64,000 nt of DNA from Chionis minor (lineage: Eukaryota; Chordata; Aves; Charadriiformes; Chionididae), in assembly GCA_013398295.1 (NCBI GenBank), contig VZSF01003329.1, forward strand, positions 62,001 to 126,000, read 5' to 3'. This document shows, piece after piece, positions 38,720 to 50,470 of this stretch. The notes beneath the pieces were generated by a model. It was given only the letters and a program-made list of their open reading frames with translations, was not told where the DNA came from and did no database searches. A program made the translations under genes and the position numbers. Every line of letters starts with the position of its first letter. Position 1 is the first letter of the stretch.

Positions 38720-39662
38720 GTTGTTCCCTTCCTCCTTCTCATTTTTCCTCCACCTGGTAACAGTAAGTGCCCACTAGTGGTGCTGAAATTACCTTTGGAT
38801 AAAGATGATGTGCCTTTTTTATTACATAAGCTTCAGTTGGAGCAGAGACCTAAGCATTTGTCTAAATTCATCCATTGAAACACACTGGTTAGTTTAATGG
38901 GATTGTTTATGTGTGCAAATTATGTACATTACTACTTAAGAATGGCTGGTCAGGTTGTACCTGAAAAACATCAACCATACCAATGTCAACTGCACTAGTA
39001 AAACAATATATCCAGTTTGGGGGGGTTGTTGTAGTCTCTCCTTCCACCCTTACTTTCCAGCTAACAAATATTGCTGTACTGATCTTAGAAGTTTGCTTAC
39101 AGAAATATTTCAGAACTTAGCATTAGCAGCTTCTTCTTTACTTCTCTCATCTCCTTTGAGAGACAGTACACAGAGAAGAGCATTTGGTAAAGAAGTAGTT
39201 TCCAGTATCTTTCCAGGGTGTTTTACACTAAGGAGAGTCAGGCTGGTGAAATAATAGCTGTTCTTTTATCTCTGAACACAGAGTGAAAAGGGAATTTATA
39301 TTATTTTTTTTTTAATGTTGAGACTTTGAAATGCCATCTAGAAACACCATTGAAATTAGAAGACTGGAGATGTGATTCTCTGTCCTCTAACTTGAAGGAG
39401 TTGATGGAAGTCTGAAACCAGAGCTAAGTCCCCCAAGTGCAGGGGCATGAGTAATTGTATAACCAGCTGTTTAGAGAGCACAGAAGAAAAGATATTCAGA
39501 AAAAAAGAGGCCGATTTAGCTTTAACCTTGTATGACAACATTTAAAGAAAATATTTTCTTCAAGTAAAGACTAAAACTCAGGTTTGATTAGTTCTCATGA
39601 AAATTTCTCCAGAAAAATTTAACAGTAAAAATCCCCAAACTTTTTTTTAGACAAAGCTTCAT
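38720..39662. other. Unique non-coding DNA
   Basis: No gene or repeat recognised between the CR1 and the LTR. The 38955-39254 open frame has no family features. Confidence 0.5.
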
Positions 39663-40529
39663 TATGGTGGGTTTACCTTAGTGGGCTGCCAGGTGCCCAC
39701 CCAGCCACTCTCTCACTCCTCCTCCTCAGCAGGCTGAGTGAGAAAAGAAGATAAAAAAGCTTGTGGGTTGAGATGAGAACAGGGAGTCACTCGCCATTTA
39801 CCACCACAGACAAAACAGACTAAACTTGGGGAAGTTTAATTTAATTTATGGCCAATTAAAAATAGAGTAGGATAGTCAGAAACAAAAACTAAACTAAAAC
39901 CCCTTCCCTCCACCCCCCTTTCTTCCAAGGCTCAACACTGCTGCTTCGTTCCTGACTCCTCTACCTCCTCCCCATGCTGGGCAGTGCAGAAGGATGGAGA
40001 ATGGGGGGTTGGGGTCAGTCCATAACAGCTCTTCTCTGCGGCTCCTTCCTCCTCATGTGTTTCCCCTGCCCCAACATGGGCTCTCCAACAGCTGCAGCTT
40101 CCTCCAGGGCACATCCACCTGCTCTGGAGTAGGGTACTCCACGGGCTGCAGGGTGAATATCTGCTCTACTGTGGTCCTCCATGGGCTGCAGGGGGACAAC
40201 CTGCTTCACCATAGTCTTCTCCAGGGACGGCAGGGGAATCTCTGCTCTGGCACGTGGAGCACCTCCTCCCCCTCCTTCTTCACTGACCTTGGAGCCTGCA
40301 GGGCTGTTTCACTCACGTTTTTCTCACTCCTCTCTCACAAAGCTGCTGTGCAGTGTTTTTTACCATTTCTTAAATATGCTTTCACTGAGGTGCCACCATC
40401 TTGGCTGAGGGGCTCAGCCATGCCCTGCAGAGAGTCTGAGGAAACCATCTGGAATCAGCTGTGTGCAGCACAGGGCAGCCCCAGCCTCTCCACCTCTGCA
40501 GTCCCCAGTAAATGATTTTGCCATGGACA
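39663..40529 (-). mobile_element. LTR of an avian endogenous retrovirus, minus strand
   Basis: The plus strand holds the reverse complement of a bird LTR I recall as ERV-related. It begins with 'GGTGGGTTTACC' and 'GGTGCCCACCCAGCC', then 'GTGGGTTGAGAT' and 'TTGGGGAAGTTTAATTT'. A long C-rich stretch has repeated 'GGGCTGCAGGG' modules (40140-40240), and the block finishes with 'CCATCTTGGCTGAGGGGCTC' and 'TTTTGCCATGGACA'. A TTTAAT at 39835-39840 is ATTAAA on the minus strand. No retroviral coding sequence is attached. The 173-codon plus-strand open frame over 39994-40515 is antisense to the LTR and not a gene. Edges are approximate. Confidence 0.8.
40130..40245. repeat. Degenerate internal tandem modules of the LTR
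   Basis: Three imperfect modules of roughly 45-50 bp share a 'CTCCA-GGG-TGCAGG' core near 40137, 40177 and 40220. Variable copy number of such modules is typical of this LTR type in my recollection. Confidence 0.6.
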
Positions 40530-41304
40530 TTTTATAAATGAATTAATATAGAAAACATTTTTGTTTTAATTTGGTTTGCTTATAAAACAAAGCAAATAAA
40601 GCTTGAGAATCACTTTCTCCTGCTGTATGCTGCAATCATGGATTCCAATCAGTTTAATTACAATAGACATTTTTGCACAAATTCTGTTGATTTGGATGGA
40701 CTCCCATTTCTCCATGAAATACTTTTCTCATCAAAAAATATCAACCAGACAATTATTATTAATGTTTTAAGCCAATATCAGCAGGCTAATTAAACTTCAT
40801 TAATAACAGAAAAGGTTTAGAAAACATTCTGCCACGGGAATTTTAAAACTCAAATCACCCCCAAAAATTTCATGTGAATTTTAATATTTAAATGTAATTG
40901 ATAAAGACAGTTAGCAGCTTTTACTGTAGTCTTACCCATAGCATATGCAGTGATTATATCCTACCTAAGCCATGAAATTATACATGAAGATGGATAAGAA
41001 CAATTTCTCCACAGTTCAGAGGAAGATGAGCCCTAGGATGTCCATTTTGATGACATTGCTAAAGGAAGGCAACAATGAGAAATGCCCTGGATTTGGGGCT
41101 CTGAAGATAACAATAACTGGGCTTTTTGTGCAACAGTATTTCCCATTGCATCACCTGTCTCAGCAAATGACATTGAGCACCTCTTGAAGAGGCAAATGAA
41201 GAAATGGGTCCTGTGTAAGTGGACTCCTTTAAGGAAGAGCATAGTCAGTTATTTGCCTTTTGAAAAATAAACATGAAATAAAAATAATACATATTATAAT
41301 GACC
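40530..41304. other. Unique AT-rich non-coding DNA
   Basis: No gene or repeat recognised. Short overlapping open frames on both strands near 40972-41270 have no identifiable product. Confidence 0.5.
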
Positions 41305-41418
41305 AATGAACACTTACAGAATACCTTACAACTTCAAAGCACCATGAAACCATCAAGTAATTAATGTTTAGTTTATAAAATTAACATAATTCAATAAGCA
41401 AAGATGCTGAGAGAACAG
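41305..41418 (-). mobile_element. MIR-like/L2-type tail relic, minus strand
   Basis: On the plus strand 'ACAGAATACCTTACAACTTC', 'AAAGCACCATGAAACCATC' and 'AAGTAATTAATGTTT' follow the reverse complement of the MIR/L2 3' tail (gcacttac, aatccaaagcgctttacaaac, attaattaat). A weak 'GATGCTGAGAGAACAG' then occupies the place of the 'gaaactgaggcacag' block. Confidence 0.5.
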
Positions 41419-42722
41419 AAGGGGTTTAAAACACACAAGCCAAATTCTGGAGCCCACCTGCGAAGCTGTTCAACTTTGTAGTGGGGTTCTACACAACCTT
41501 GATGTGCCATGCACCGTGTACAATGACAGCAGAATAGATCAGCAGAATATATCACTTAGAAAACAATAATTCTCAAAGGAGATTCAGGCTTTTAGTTGAC
41601 TCTCCAGAGGGTCAAAATCTCATACCTTGATGTTCAAGCTGCTCATGCTACTAATAGACAGGAAAGAATTGACCAGACAAAGGTGGATTGGGTTTTGGGT
41701 TTTTTGCAAACAGTGTAAGATTTTATTGCTAATTGATTCTTACAGTTTATTCACAGTATGATTCAGCATTTTTATATACTTAGAAGCCCCATTGACTTAA
41801 ATAGAAGTAGTGAGTGCATAAGGAATGGAGAATAAGGCCTTTGAAGTTCAGTATCATTATTTAGATTTCAGGCATGCCTAAAGACAGCACTCTAGATTAA
41901 TAAAATGCTTTGCTTCAATTAGCTCTGTGTCTCCTGCATCCCTCCCCAATTCCCTCTGCCCTTGTTTAACATACTCCCTTATCCCTTTGCATTATCGAGA
42001 CAGGTGCTCTCTGCTACCATAGACGGCTGGAAGTTTCATGAAGGAGATTCAGTGTAGGGAGGAGGAGGCTGTATAATGGTTTCTTGGCTCCAATGCAGGA
42101 AAGGAGAATGTGTGAATCTGTATATGAGTCTGATTTATTCTCCCTGAGTATTGTTTTAAAGAGCCTTTAAAAATACCTCTGAAAAAAGAGATCTTAAAAC
42201 ATCTCTTAAATGAATACGCTTATGTATGGCAAGCTCATTTTCACAATCTAGCACAGAAGATGCAAATCAAAGCAGTATTACTTCTAGCTGATTTATGTTG
42301 GGGGAGGCGGAAGCCAAAATAAAATAAAAATATATGTATTCTTTTGTATATAAGAAAGAAAACTTTATTGTGGTGAACTCAGATTTCTGCCGTGAATTTC
42401 TCTGGGTTTCCACTGTAATAACCCCCCTTATTTCAGATTTCCTTGAAAGAGGCTTAGGAGCATAATGCAATGGGCACTGAAAACTGACGCATCCAGCAAA
42501 GTGAGGGCAGGAAATTATAAGTTTCACATTGAGTTCAATGGGAAAGTCATAAGGCCCTGCTCCTTCTCCCTTGGGGTATTTTCCTATTTTATTGTCAGTA
42601 CTATAATGGGCAATCAGTTCCTGAAATGGTGCCCTGCTGTCTAGATGAAGCATTTATAGGTTTTTTAAGCAGTCCATTTGAACACTGCAGAATAAAAGTC
42701 ATCCCTTCTAAGTTCAGATTTT
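41419..42722. other. Unique non-coding DNA
   Basis: No gene is supported. The minus-strand 128-codon open frame at 42267-42653 has no recognisable family. An AT-rich run at 42315-42335 follows a GGGGGAGG patch. Confidence 0.5.
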
Positions 42723-42798
42723 AGGGCCCTGATTCTGCACTGAACTATGTGTCGGCAAACCTCCTGCTCACTCGGAATTCTGTGCAGGATCAGGGTCT
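42723..42798. mobile_element. Short palindromic MITE-like element
   Basis: GCCCTGATTCTGCAC (42726-42740) and GTGCAGGATCAGGGT (42782-42796) are inverted repeats matching at nearly every position, around about 40 bp of unique sequence. The 'ccctgatcctgca...tgcaggatcaggg' ends resemble an old non-autonomous DNA transposon common in turtles and archosaurs. Flanks 'TCAGATTTTA' and 'TCAATTTCTA' are similar but not a clean target duplication. Confidence 0.6.
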
Positions 42799-43954
42799 CA
42801 ATTTCTACATTTTCCAGTGCAATTCAGACCTTTATTTGTCACAGCTGGAAGCAACATTACAAATAAAAATGCTTCTAAAAACCAAAGTGTCTGTCCCTTT
42901 TAAAAGTTAACTTTCCTAGATTTATGCACATATATTTACATAGTAATCTTCTGAATGGAGATTCTGCTTCTAATGAATTAGGGGATTACTATAAAAGTAT
43001 ATAAATCATCACAGATGTTTTCCATGCAGAAACACTTTCTTTGGGGAAAAAAAAAAAAGAAAAAAAAGAAAGAAATCTGTTCAAAACTCAAAGGAAAAGT
43101 ATTTTTGAGCCCTAAGATCACAAACCAGACTCAAGAAAGACCTTATGGGCCAGATCCAAGATTTCGTCCTAAACTAAGAGAATTTAGGGATCACTTAAGG
43201 TCAGTCTAAATGGGGATTTAGAAGCCCAAACTTGACTACTGCCCAGACCATTATCTAGGCCATCTCTTTTCAGCACTGCTTAATCCTTGCAATACTTAAA
43301 CCCATAAAAAGCCTTCCTATGTGGCTTAAAGTTTGCTGCTACTGACAGTGGACATGCTTCTTCAAACCTGGCTAGTGAAGTTATATGCCTGTTGCCCAGA
43401 AAAATTCCAGGTTTAATCAGAGGATATTAAGTCAGCAAGCTATCTGTTTCTCCTGAAAAGTCTGAAAATATTGATACTTTTTTTTTGCACATCTGCTTAA
43501 TGCTCAGAACTCTTCTTCACGGAAGCTGGAGGCCCATTACCAGCCCTGAGCCAGCATTGGCCATAACCTTAATGGCAGCCACAGGAAAGGGCACGTTCCA
43601 CCCACCTGCTGAGGTGGAACCTCTGTGAAGCAGGAGTCATAGTAGGAGAGACAGCAAGTTTATGAGTGACTCCTTCCTAGCTGTAATGGCATTTAGCAGT
43701 AAAGAGGTAAATCTGTTATTTTTTTCAGGTCTTTGCTCCCAGGACTATTGTCCTTGTAATCAAATGGCATAGGAAGTACATATCTATTCTGAAACAGAGC
43801 AAGAATATAATTTCCGTCCCACTCAAAGGACAGTTGGAGAACCTTTTCTATGGTCAGTTGACTTTTCTGGATACAAAGGCTTAATTGCAAGAGCAAAGGC
43901 AAACATTTTTCAGCAACTCTCCTCACCAAATTGCTGCTCCTGTCTCAGGAGATC
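42799..43954. other. Unique non-coding DNA
   Basis: Contains an A-rich run (43047-43074) and a GC-richer patch at 43520-43640 with a GTTCCACC/GGTGGAAC hairpin (43595-43620). No gene recognised. Confidence 0.5.
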
Positions 43955-44060
43955 ACAGAGCCTGGTGATTAAGGCCACTGCTGTATGGGGGAACAGGAGA
44001 CATCAATTGCTTCAAGATGTGAAAATCTGCTTACTGGATGAATGGTTTAACTGCCAGCCT
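43955..44060 (+). mobile_element. Possible ancient tRNA-derived SINE head
   Basis: 'GAGCCTGGTGATTAAGGCCA' resembles a tRNA A-box region ('agcctggtggttagggcac'). It is followed at tRNA-like spacing by 'GGGGGAACAGGAGAC' and 'ATCAATTGC', which stand in for the anticodon stem and B-box ('gggagacccaggttcaa'). It does not fold as an intact tRNA. This matches an old sauropsid repeat pattern I recall, without certainty about the family. Confidence 0.4.
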
Positions 44061-47000
44061 ACAGTGCAGAAGACAAGGAGTGCAATTTATCACCACTTTT
44101 CAAACTCATTCCCTTTGGTGTCTATTCCCCCAAGGTGTGTAGGCTCTCAAAATCAGCATCTCACTCTTTTCATCTGAATTCTTTCACATCACAGCAAGAA
44201 TTTATTCATGGGAACTAGCTACTTACTCTGAGCTGAGTGACATATATCTGAGTTCACCATACCATTTTCATTCTTGGGCTCAATTAACCTTGTCTCATGT
44301 AAAATAAAAAAGAAGGATGATAGCATGAGTAGGACTGAATTTTCCGTGAAGATTTTTTTTTTCTTCTCTTTAATACGTTGGAAGACTGAGGACATGGCTC
44401 CATAGACTGATGTAAAGATTCACGTGACAACCTATCGCAAATTGCAGCTGGCCAGCTATAAACTGGCTCCAGTTCCAAAGCTGGATGGTACTTTTAACAG
44501 GGCACTAAGCCCAAGTTAACCAAGCATCAGGAGAATCCTGAGAAAATGAGAGCATTGGCAACTCTGCAATTTTGAAAGACTTGAGACTGTGTTTTAGTCA
44601 CTCCCCCAGCCTCAATGAATAGCTCTATTCAGTAGCAGGTGATTATCCTTAAGAGCAGGACCTATATGCACTATGATAGAGAGCTAGTAGAGACACCCTA
44701 CTGTGACTGTTTTTTTGGCAAGCCTCACCAGAGACTTTGGCAGCTTCTTTTGCTCTAAAGTGTTACTGTGCTTTTGCATGGTTGCACTCTTCATGCAAAT
44801 ATCAATGCCAACACTAAGAACATGAAGAACTGATAATAATTATTGTTTTCACTGCTGGACAGCAAAGAACAACTGCAACATTGAGAAACAGCATGCTTTA
44901 TGAGCATTTTTTTAGAAAATATATCTATTTCCTTTAGCTTAAGTAATAAAATCCAGTTATCTGACAATATATTTGAATTGTGTTTTCATTATATGCATGT
45001 ACATTTTGCGATGGATTACAATTTTTAATTAAGGCCCCATGTGGTTAGCAGAATAGAGTAATTAGTAACTTCTAGTAATAATTTTATGTTAATGTTTGTG
45101 GAATAATGTATTAGAGAATTTTAGAACCAAATAAAATAAATTAAAATGTGGAATGTCTTAAAGATCACACTGTTTGAGCCCAATAAAATATTTCTTTTCT
45201 TCAATTTTTTTTTTACTCCATTCCATGTTTGACAATGTATTGTTAATAGATATATGTTTATATCATTTCAAAACTGAAAAATATTTACTTGCTTGGATTG
45301 AAAATATCTCTTTACAGTATTTCTAATGCTCACTTAATCTGGCCTCCTCTGGACTATTTTGTGAAGTTTAAATTCTGGGACAAAGGAAAAAACAAGGTCC
45401 ACAAAAAATTGTGGTAAAGAAAAGAGATGAAAGGGAAAGAAATGCAAACAGAAAGAGACATAAAAAGGCATATGTTTTTAGAAATGGAATAGGAGCAATA
45501 CATCATCTATTAATAATGTTAGCAGTGAGAATTATTTCCAACATTTGTGGCAATGGTCTATTGTTTGCATGAAACATAATACTCAGTCTAAAAAATAGTT
45601 TATGGAGTCTGCTTAAATTCTACTAATGTTAACAGCTGTTGGGGTGGGAATAAGCAGAGTTTTATTGCTTGTTCACTTGCCTACAGGCTGCAGCTCTTTG
45701 CAACACATTCCCTTTGTGAACCTCGTTGGCCAAAATCAGAAAACAATAAGACCTGTTCACACAAGGGAAAGTCCCCTATCTCTAAAAAAGATAAAATGTT
45801 CTTGGCAAGATGACTACAAAGGTTTCCCTGAGACACTGAAAATTTGTTCTGGCCTGAAGGCCTTTCTCTGCCAAGCAAGCACAATTTATTCTGTCTTGAG
45901 GAATACCACAGTGAGTATGCAGGGAACAGTGAAGTTTCTGCCAGGCAAGATGAGAGTTCCCATCTCCTAGCACTCTGGTTTGTGATAAAGGAACAATTTA
46001 GACTGCCAACAATAAGTGTGTTAATGACTATTCTTGCTTCCAAGATCTCAGCAGCAAATGTCTCTTCTCATGCGTCACAGTACCTCCTAACCTCTTGATA
46101 CTGGTTAGATGCTAGACAGACTAGAGATCTGTTGTAAAAAAATGTTGTACAGCTCTGAATTATGCCATACTCTAAATGCACCAAGGATGAGAAGGCCATC
46201 TAAGTGGAAGATGTCACTCCTACTATATGCATCTTCATTACTGAAATTCCCACATAGCTCTTTTTTGACTCCAGGTATTTTGTTTTATAAATCAAAAATG
46301 AGATCTCTAATTTGATAATTAATCCTCACACCAGGTATTTTTGACTGTGACTTTTGTTTACTTGTAATTTACATGAAAGGTTTTCTGGTATAAGCGCCAA
46401 GAGACAAGAGATAAGCAAAAAATCACATCAGACCTAACCAATATTTAATATTTTTTTTGATGTCTGCCTCCTACATATAACCAGCATATATATGTTTATT
46501 TTTTTATTACAGTTTTAAATTATTTGGGCCAGCAACGGGAAAGCAGATGACAATGCTGATAATTTCTATCAGTGGTTCTGTAGTCATCCCTTTGACTCTA
46601 GCACAAGGTCTGTGTTTTTTATCTATCTTCAACAATCTAGTGATCGAATATTTATGCTCCTAGTTCTCTTACCCTGATACAGGAATGCCATTAGTATTTC
46701 CATGGCAAATTCTACTTCTTCGAAAGGAATAGAAAACAAAATTTTCATTATCCCGATGAAAGGATGTATGATCTTAGAACTTCCCATTTGTTAACACCGT
46801 CTCCTCCACAATCTACCCAGTTACCTTTTCTCTCAGGTAGTGTAAATTAATAATGTCACTAAATTAAACTCAGTGATGTCTTCAAACTAATTTAAATTTG
46901 AATGTTGATATTTCCATTTCAACACTATAGAAGTTTCACATGTATGACTTTGAGTCTAGTGGTTATGAGTTAATTTATTGTAAGGCATCATCTCCTTCAA

Positions 47001-47914
47001 ATCTAGTCTCACTCAGCAAGAATTCCTGCTTTTTTTGCAGAAGCTTTGGAGAAAACATTATCTAATACTGGCAAAAACCTTAGAAGTAAAGGGATAGAAA
47101 TGAACCAGACCCAAAAAATTTTGTCTAACAAGTCTCCAAAGACTCCATGTCACCTGCTTCTCAGAAAAAGCAATCCTACAAAATGTGCATATCTTAGAAG
47201 AGAGGAATATTTTCAGCAGTTTGAAAGATTTCAATACAAACTAAAATTTCAAACTTGTTCCTTGTATGAAGACATTATTATTTCTCTTTTTCTACTGTTT
47301 CTGCTGAAGTAATTTTACCTGATACATACTAGGATTGTAATTGCCTTTTGAGGGAGCTGCTTCATGAGGGAGTGTTGTTCCCTGATAGACAATTACAGCT
47401 AGTTCTTACTTCTTTTTTTCACTCCCATCTGATTTAGCTCCCAGTTTATTGCTCTCTAAGATAATGATACTGCACTCAACACAAGTTTTTTTCATTCCCC
47501 TTCTATGCTACAGTCATCCATGTCATCAATTTTTTTCTCATATCATGATCTTGCTTTGAACTAGTGATTCCTCCCAATGCTCTGTAGTTCACAACATTTA
47601 TGCCCAGGTCATCAATGGAATGTCAATAAATTCCCATCAGTGATGTTTCTGGATCTTAATTTTTTCCGTCTAACCCAAAACTTTTTATCTAAGGAATGGA
47701 TCCTTGTTGGTTTTATTCAAGGAAATATTTTCAGATGTTGTCAGACAGTGATCCAAACTGCAGTAAAGTTTGTCTTGAGGAAAAAAATCCTCTTCAGACA
47801 TGCAAACAGGTGGCAGCTCTGATATGTCAGTGGCTGGATGTCACTGAGATATCCTGTTTATTCAGTTTTACCTGACACCCATTTAGCAGCTTAAGAAAGG
47901 AAGACAATGTAACC
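44061..47914. other. Unique AT-rich non-coding DNA
   Basis: No gene or repeat family identified over about 3.9 kb. Overlapping open frames on both strands at 45626-46098 share the same DNA and none is recognisable. An 88-codon open frame at 47046-47312 follows an acceptor-like T-tract ending GCAG (47040) but has no known domain. Confidence 0.5.
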
Positions 47915-47939
47915 TTTTTTTTTTTTTTTTTTTTTTTTT
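47915..47939. repeat. Homopolymer (T)25
   Basis: Uninterrupted run of 25 T. No retrotransposed body is recognisable on the side where a minus-strand A-tail would require it. Confidence 0.95.
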
Positions 47940-49267
47940 AAGGAAAAGATACAAAACCAGTAGCAGTCCACAAACAATATTTGAAAATCTAATGACTTTA
48001 GAATAGTTTGATGGAAGACTTAGTGATTAGAAGGTATGTCTACATTAGGAAGCAGTATAGTGCAGTAGGGGTCAATCTGTGGAGTGAAACCATTAATTGC
48101 AGCAATCTGTCCTCTGCAGTACAAACATTCTAGATGAGATACTTTAGAAAAGCTGCAGTGTTGTCTTATGCTTAAGCGCAGGGAGTGTGTTCCTTTGGCA
48201 CAATTCTTTGTCTATCTTCCATGTAGATCTTATAAGGCATTAAAAGGTATTTTTCATGCATCTTTTAAATAATTACAAAGAATGGCAAAAATATAGGGTG
48301 AAAAATCTCCCTAGAGATAAAGTGACTTACTGTGTACTGACTTTGACGTGTAATGAGAGACATCAAAGTAAATCTACATCTAAGAACTCTCCATTTTTAC
48401 CAAAGATAAACCAGTTACACCCACAATTCCTATGACATCCTGAACAAGAATTGTCTTTGGATTTGTGTTAACTATTTATATAAGTCAGGAGAACTAATAT
48501 ATCTCTTTCTTTTCACAGAGTCTTATATAAATTTGAATTTTGAATGTTTTTTATTTGACATCTTTCATATAATTACTATCTTGTTTAAATATCACTGTGC
48601 TATTGCCTGAGGTAAATGCAGTAGAAAATCACTATGTTCAATGTTACTGTCTTATAGTTTCATCCTCTCTGTCAAACTGAGAACTTTTTTTAATTCTGCA
48701 GGGGAATTTTTATTTCATTTGCTTGTTCAATCCTAATGTGGATGAATAAGTTGCTAGCTCTCTGCTCACAGATATAGAATATTTCTTGTGTAAGTTAGCC
48801 AACCTTAAAATGGATCTGTGCACTTTTGTCATTGTGGCAGATAGCTTTTTTTCCCACTGCACAATAGTGAAATGCAGAAAAAATACATATTAACTTTTTA
48901 AAAAAATTGATTTCAATGATTGATATTCAAATCAACTGCGGTTCCTTCGAAGTCATATTCTCAAGCTTAATACAGACTAACTTTAGGAAAGAACTGAGCA
49001 CATACTTAAACTTTTATTTCAGAAGAGCTTAGAGTGAATTCAAAAGGTGGGTACTGAGCAGAAATTCTACATTCACATACAACAGTTGTGGAACAATGCA
49101 ACACAGTGCTTGAAGTACTCAGTAGCAAGGGGAAACAAGCACTGGCTTCCCCACCCAGTTTACATTAAAGAGTCATTAGATAAAAAACTTACGGTGACAG
49201 CAAGGGTACAGACCAGATTCCAAATCTGCCTCATTTCTACACAGGGCAGTACCTTAAGAAATAGAAG
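47940..49267. other. Unique AT-rich non-coding DNA
   Basis: No gene recognised. The region 49030-49267 may belong to the SINE-like block that follows. Confidence 0.45.
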
Positions 49268-49332
49268 AAATAGGTTTTATTCCAAATCTCCAGCTTCTGC
49301 AGCAATTGCTCTAACTACTGAGTTACTGTGTG
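49268..49332 (-). mobile_element. Possible tRNA-derived SINE head, minus strand
   Basis: On the minus strand 'GTAACTCAGTAGTTAGAGC' has the look of a tRNA A-box with D-arm. It is followed at about 30 bases by 'GGAGATTTGGAATAAAACC', which is placed like a degraded B-box. It is not a functional tRNA. It probably belongs to an ancient amniote SINE. Confidence 0.4.
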
Positions 49333-49780
49333 AAATGCAGAATCTTAAATGAGGTTCAGCCTCATCCAGGCAGCTAATTGTGTCTCAGTGTTACGTTCTC
49401 AAATTGGAAGGGAGAAGGTGTTTAGACACCTATTTTTATCATTTCTAGTTGACTGATCTTAAAATCACCTTGCTCAGTACTCCAGTATTTGTATATTCTG
49501 TTCTTAGGTGCCTAATTCAGCAAAATTCAGTTCCTGGCATGCAGCAAATAACCTACACTAACACACAAGCTTTGCTTTGGAGATGGTCCTCAGGCACAAA
49601 TACTTTAGGTATCTATCTGAAGGTTTTGGACCAGTGACATTTGCAAGTCTCTGATACCACTTAGGAGGTGACTAACATTTCCACTGGTAATATCCCCACT
49701 ATAACTAACTTATTGCCAGAGGCCATGCATAAAAACACGGAACTTCTGACAGCATTAAAGTGGTAGGTGTCTAGATCATT
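49333..49780. repeat. Ancient repeat debris with recurrent TAGGTGCCTA-like motifs
   Basis: Variants of TTAGGTGCCTAA occur at about 49420 (inverted form TTAGACACCTA), 49505, 49607 and 49765. Such motifs are common in old turtle/archosaur MITE-like repeats. No full element can be delimited. Confidence 0.3.
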
Positions 49781-50449
49781 AGATTCAAAATTCGTAAAAC
49801 AGGCTTTTATTCAGTGTACTCCATAGCAAAGCCTGAAACACATTCTGAGTATTTCAGCTACACTGGAATATCTACAAGAGCTTTGGCAGAACCCTAAATC
49901 AGCCAAATCTTTATGGTGGACTAGTCTAGATCTTTTACTTAGAGTGACCTCTCTAAAGGAAACTGAAATCACACAAAATCCAGGCTTTAACAGTCTTTCA
50001 ACTGGAATAGATAATTATTTTATTAATTTTTTTTTTAGAGAGAAAAATTCAAAGTGACTAGGATAGATAATTAATTAATTGATTAATTTATAAACCACTT
50101 TTACCCACCCCAGTTCCTTCATGATCTTAGAGGTAGGTCCTTGCTTCTACACTTTATTTCAGTCAATCTGGCAGCTTCCCAGCTGGAGCAAAAGACTCAG
50201 TGCTCTGCAGTTAGTACAGACCTTGCTTCTGTCATCCCTGAAGCCTCTAATGAGGCTTTCAGTTTGCCCAAGACCTGTAGGAACCCAATTCATTACTGTA
50301 CTTCTCACTGCCTCGTACTCCTGTTCTCTCACCCTTGGCAATCTCCAGAACTTCCTATGTCTGTGCTTGCTCAGATGTTCTCCAGAAAAGGTATGAATTC
50401 CCCTACATAGGGAATCCACATGGTCTACTCCTTTTAATTAAAAGAAACT

Positions 50450-50470
50450 AAAAAAAAAAAAAAAAAAAAA
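50450..50470. repeat. Homopolymer (A)21 preceded by ATTAAA
   Basis: Run of 21 A, with an ATTAAA at 50437-50442. Upstream DNA (50110-50430) is richer in GC than average but has no recognisable gene. Confidence 0.9.

Noticed and set aside
39994..40515. 173-codon plus-strand open frame, longest non-repeat-like frame in the window
   Set aside because: It lies entirely within the LTR and runs antisense to it. The Ser/Pro/Leu-rich product comes from C-rich LTR modules.
43955..44060. A functional tRNA gene
   Set aside because: Only A-box-like similarity. The arms do not pair into a cloverleaf, so a SINE relic is more likely.
47046..47312. 88-codon open frame after an acceptor-like GCAG
   Set aside because: No recognisable domain, no donor or neighbouring exon. 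T-tracts ending in CAG are frequent here.
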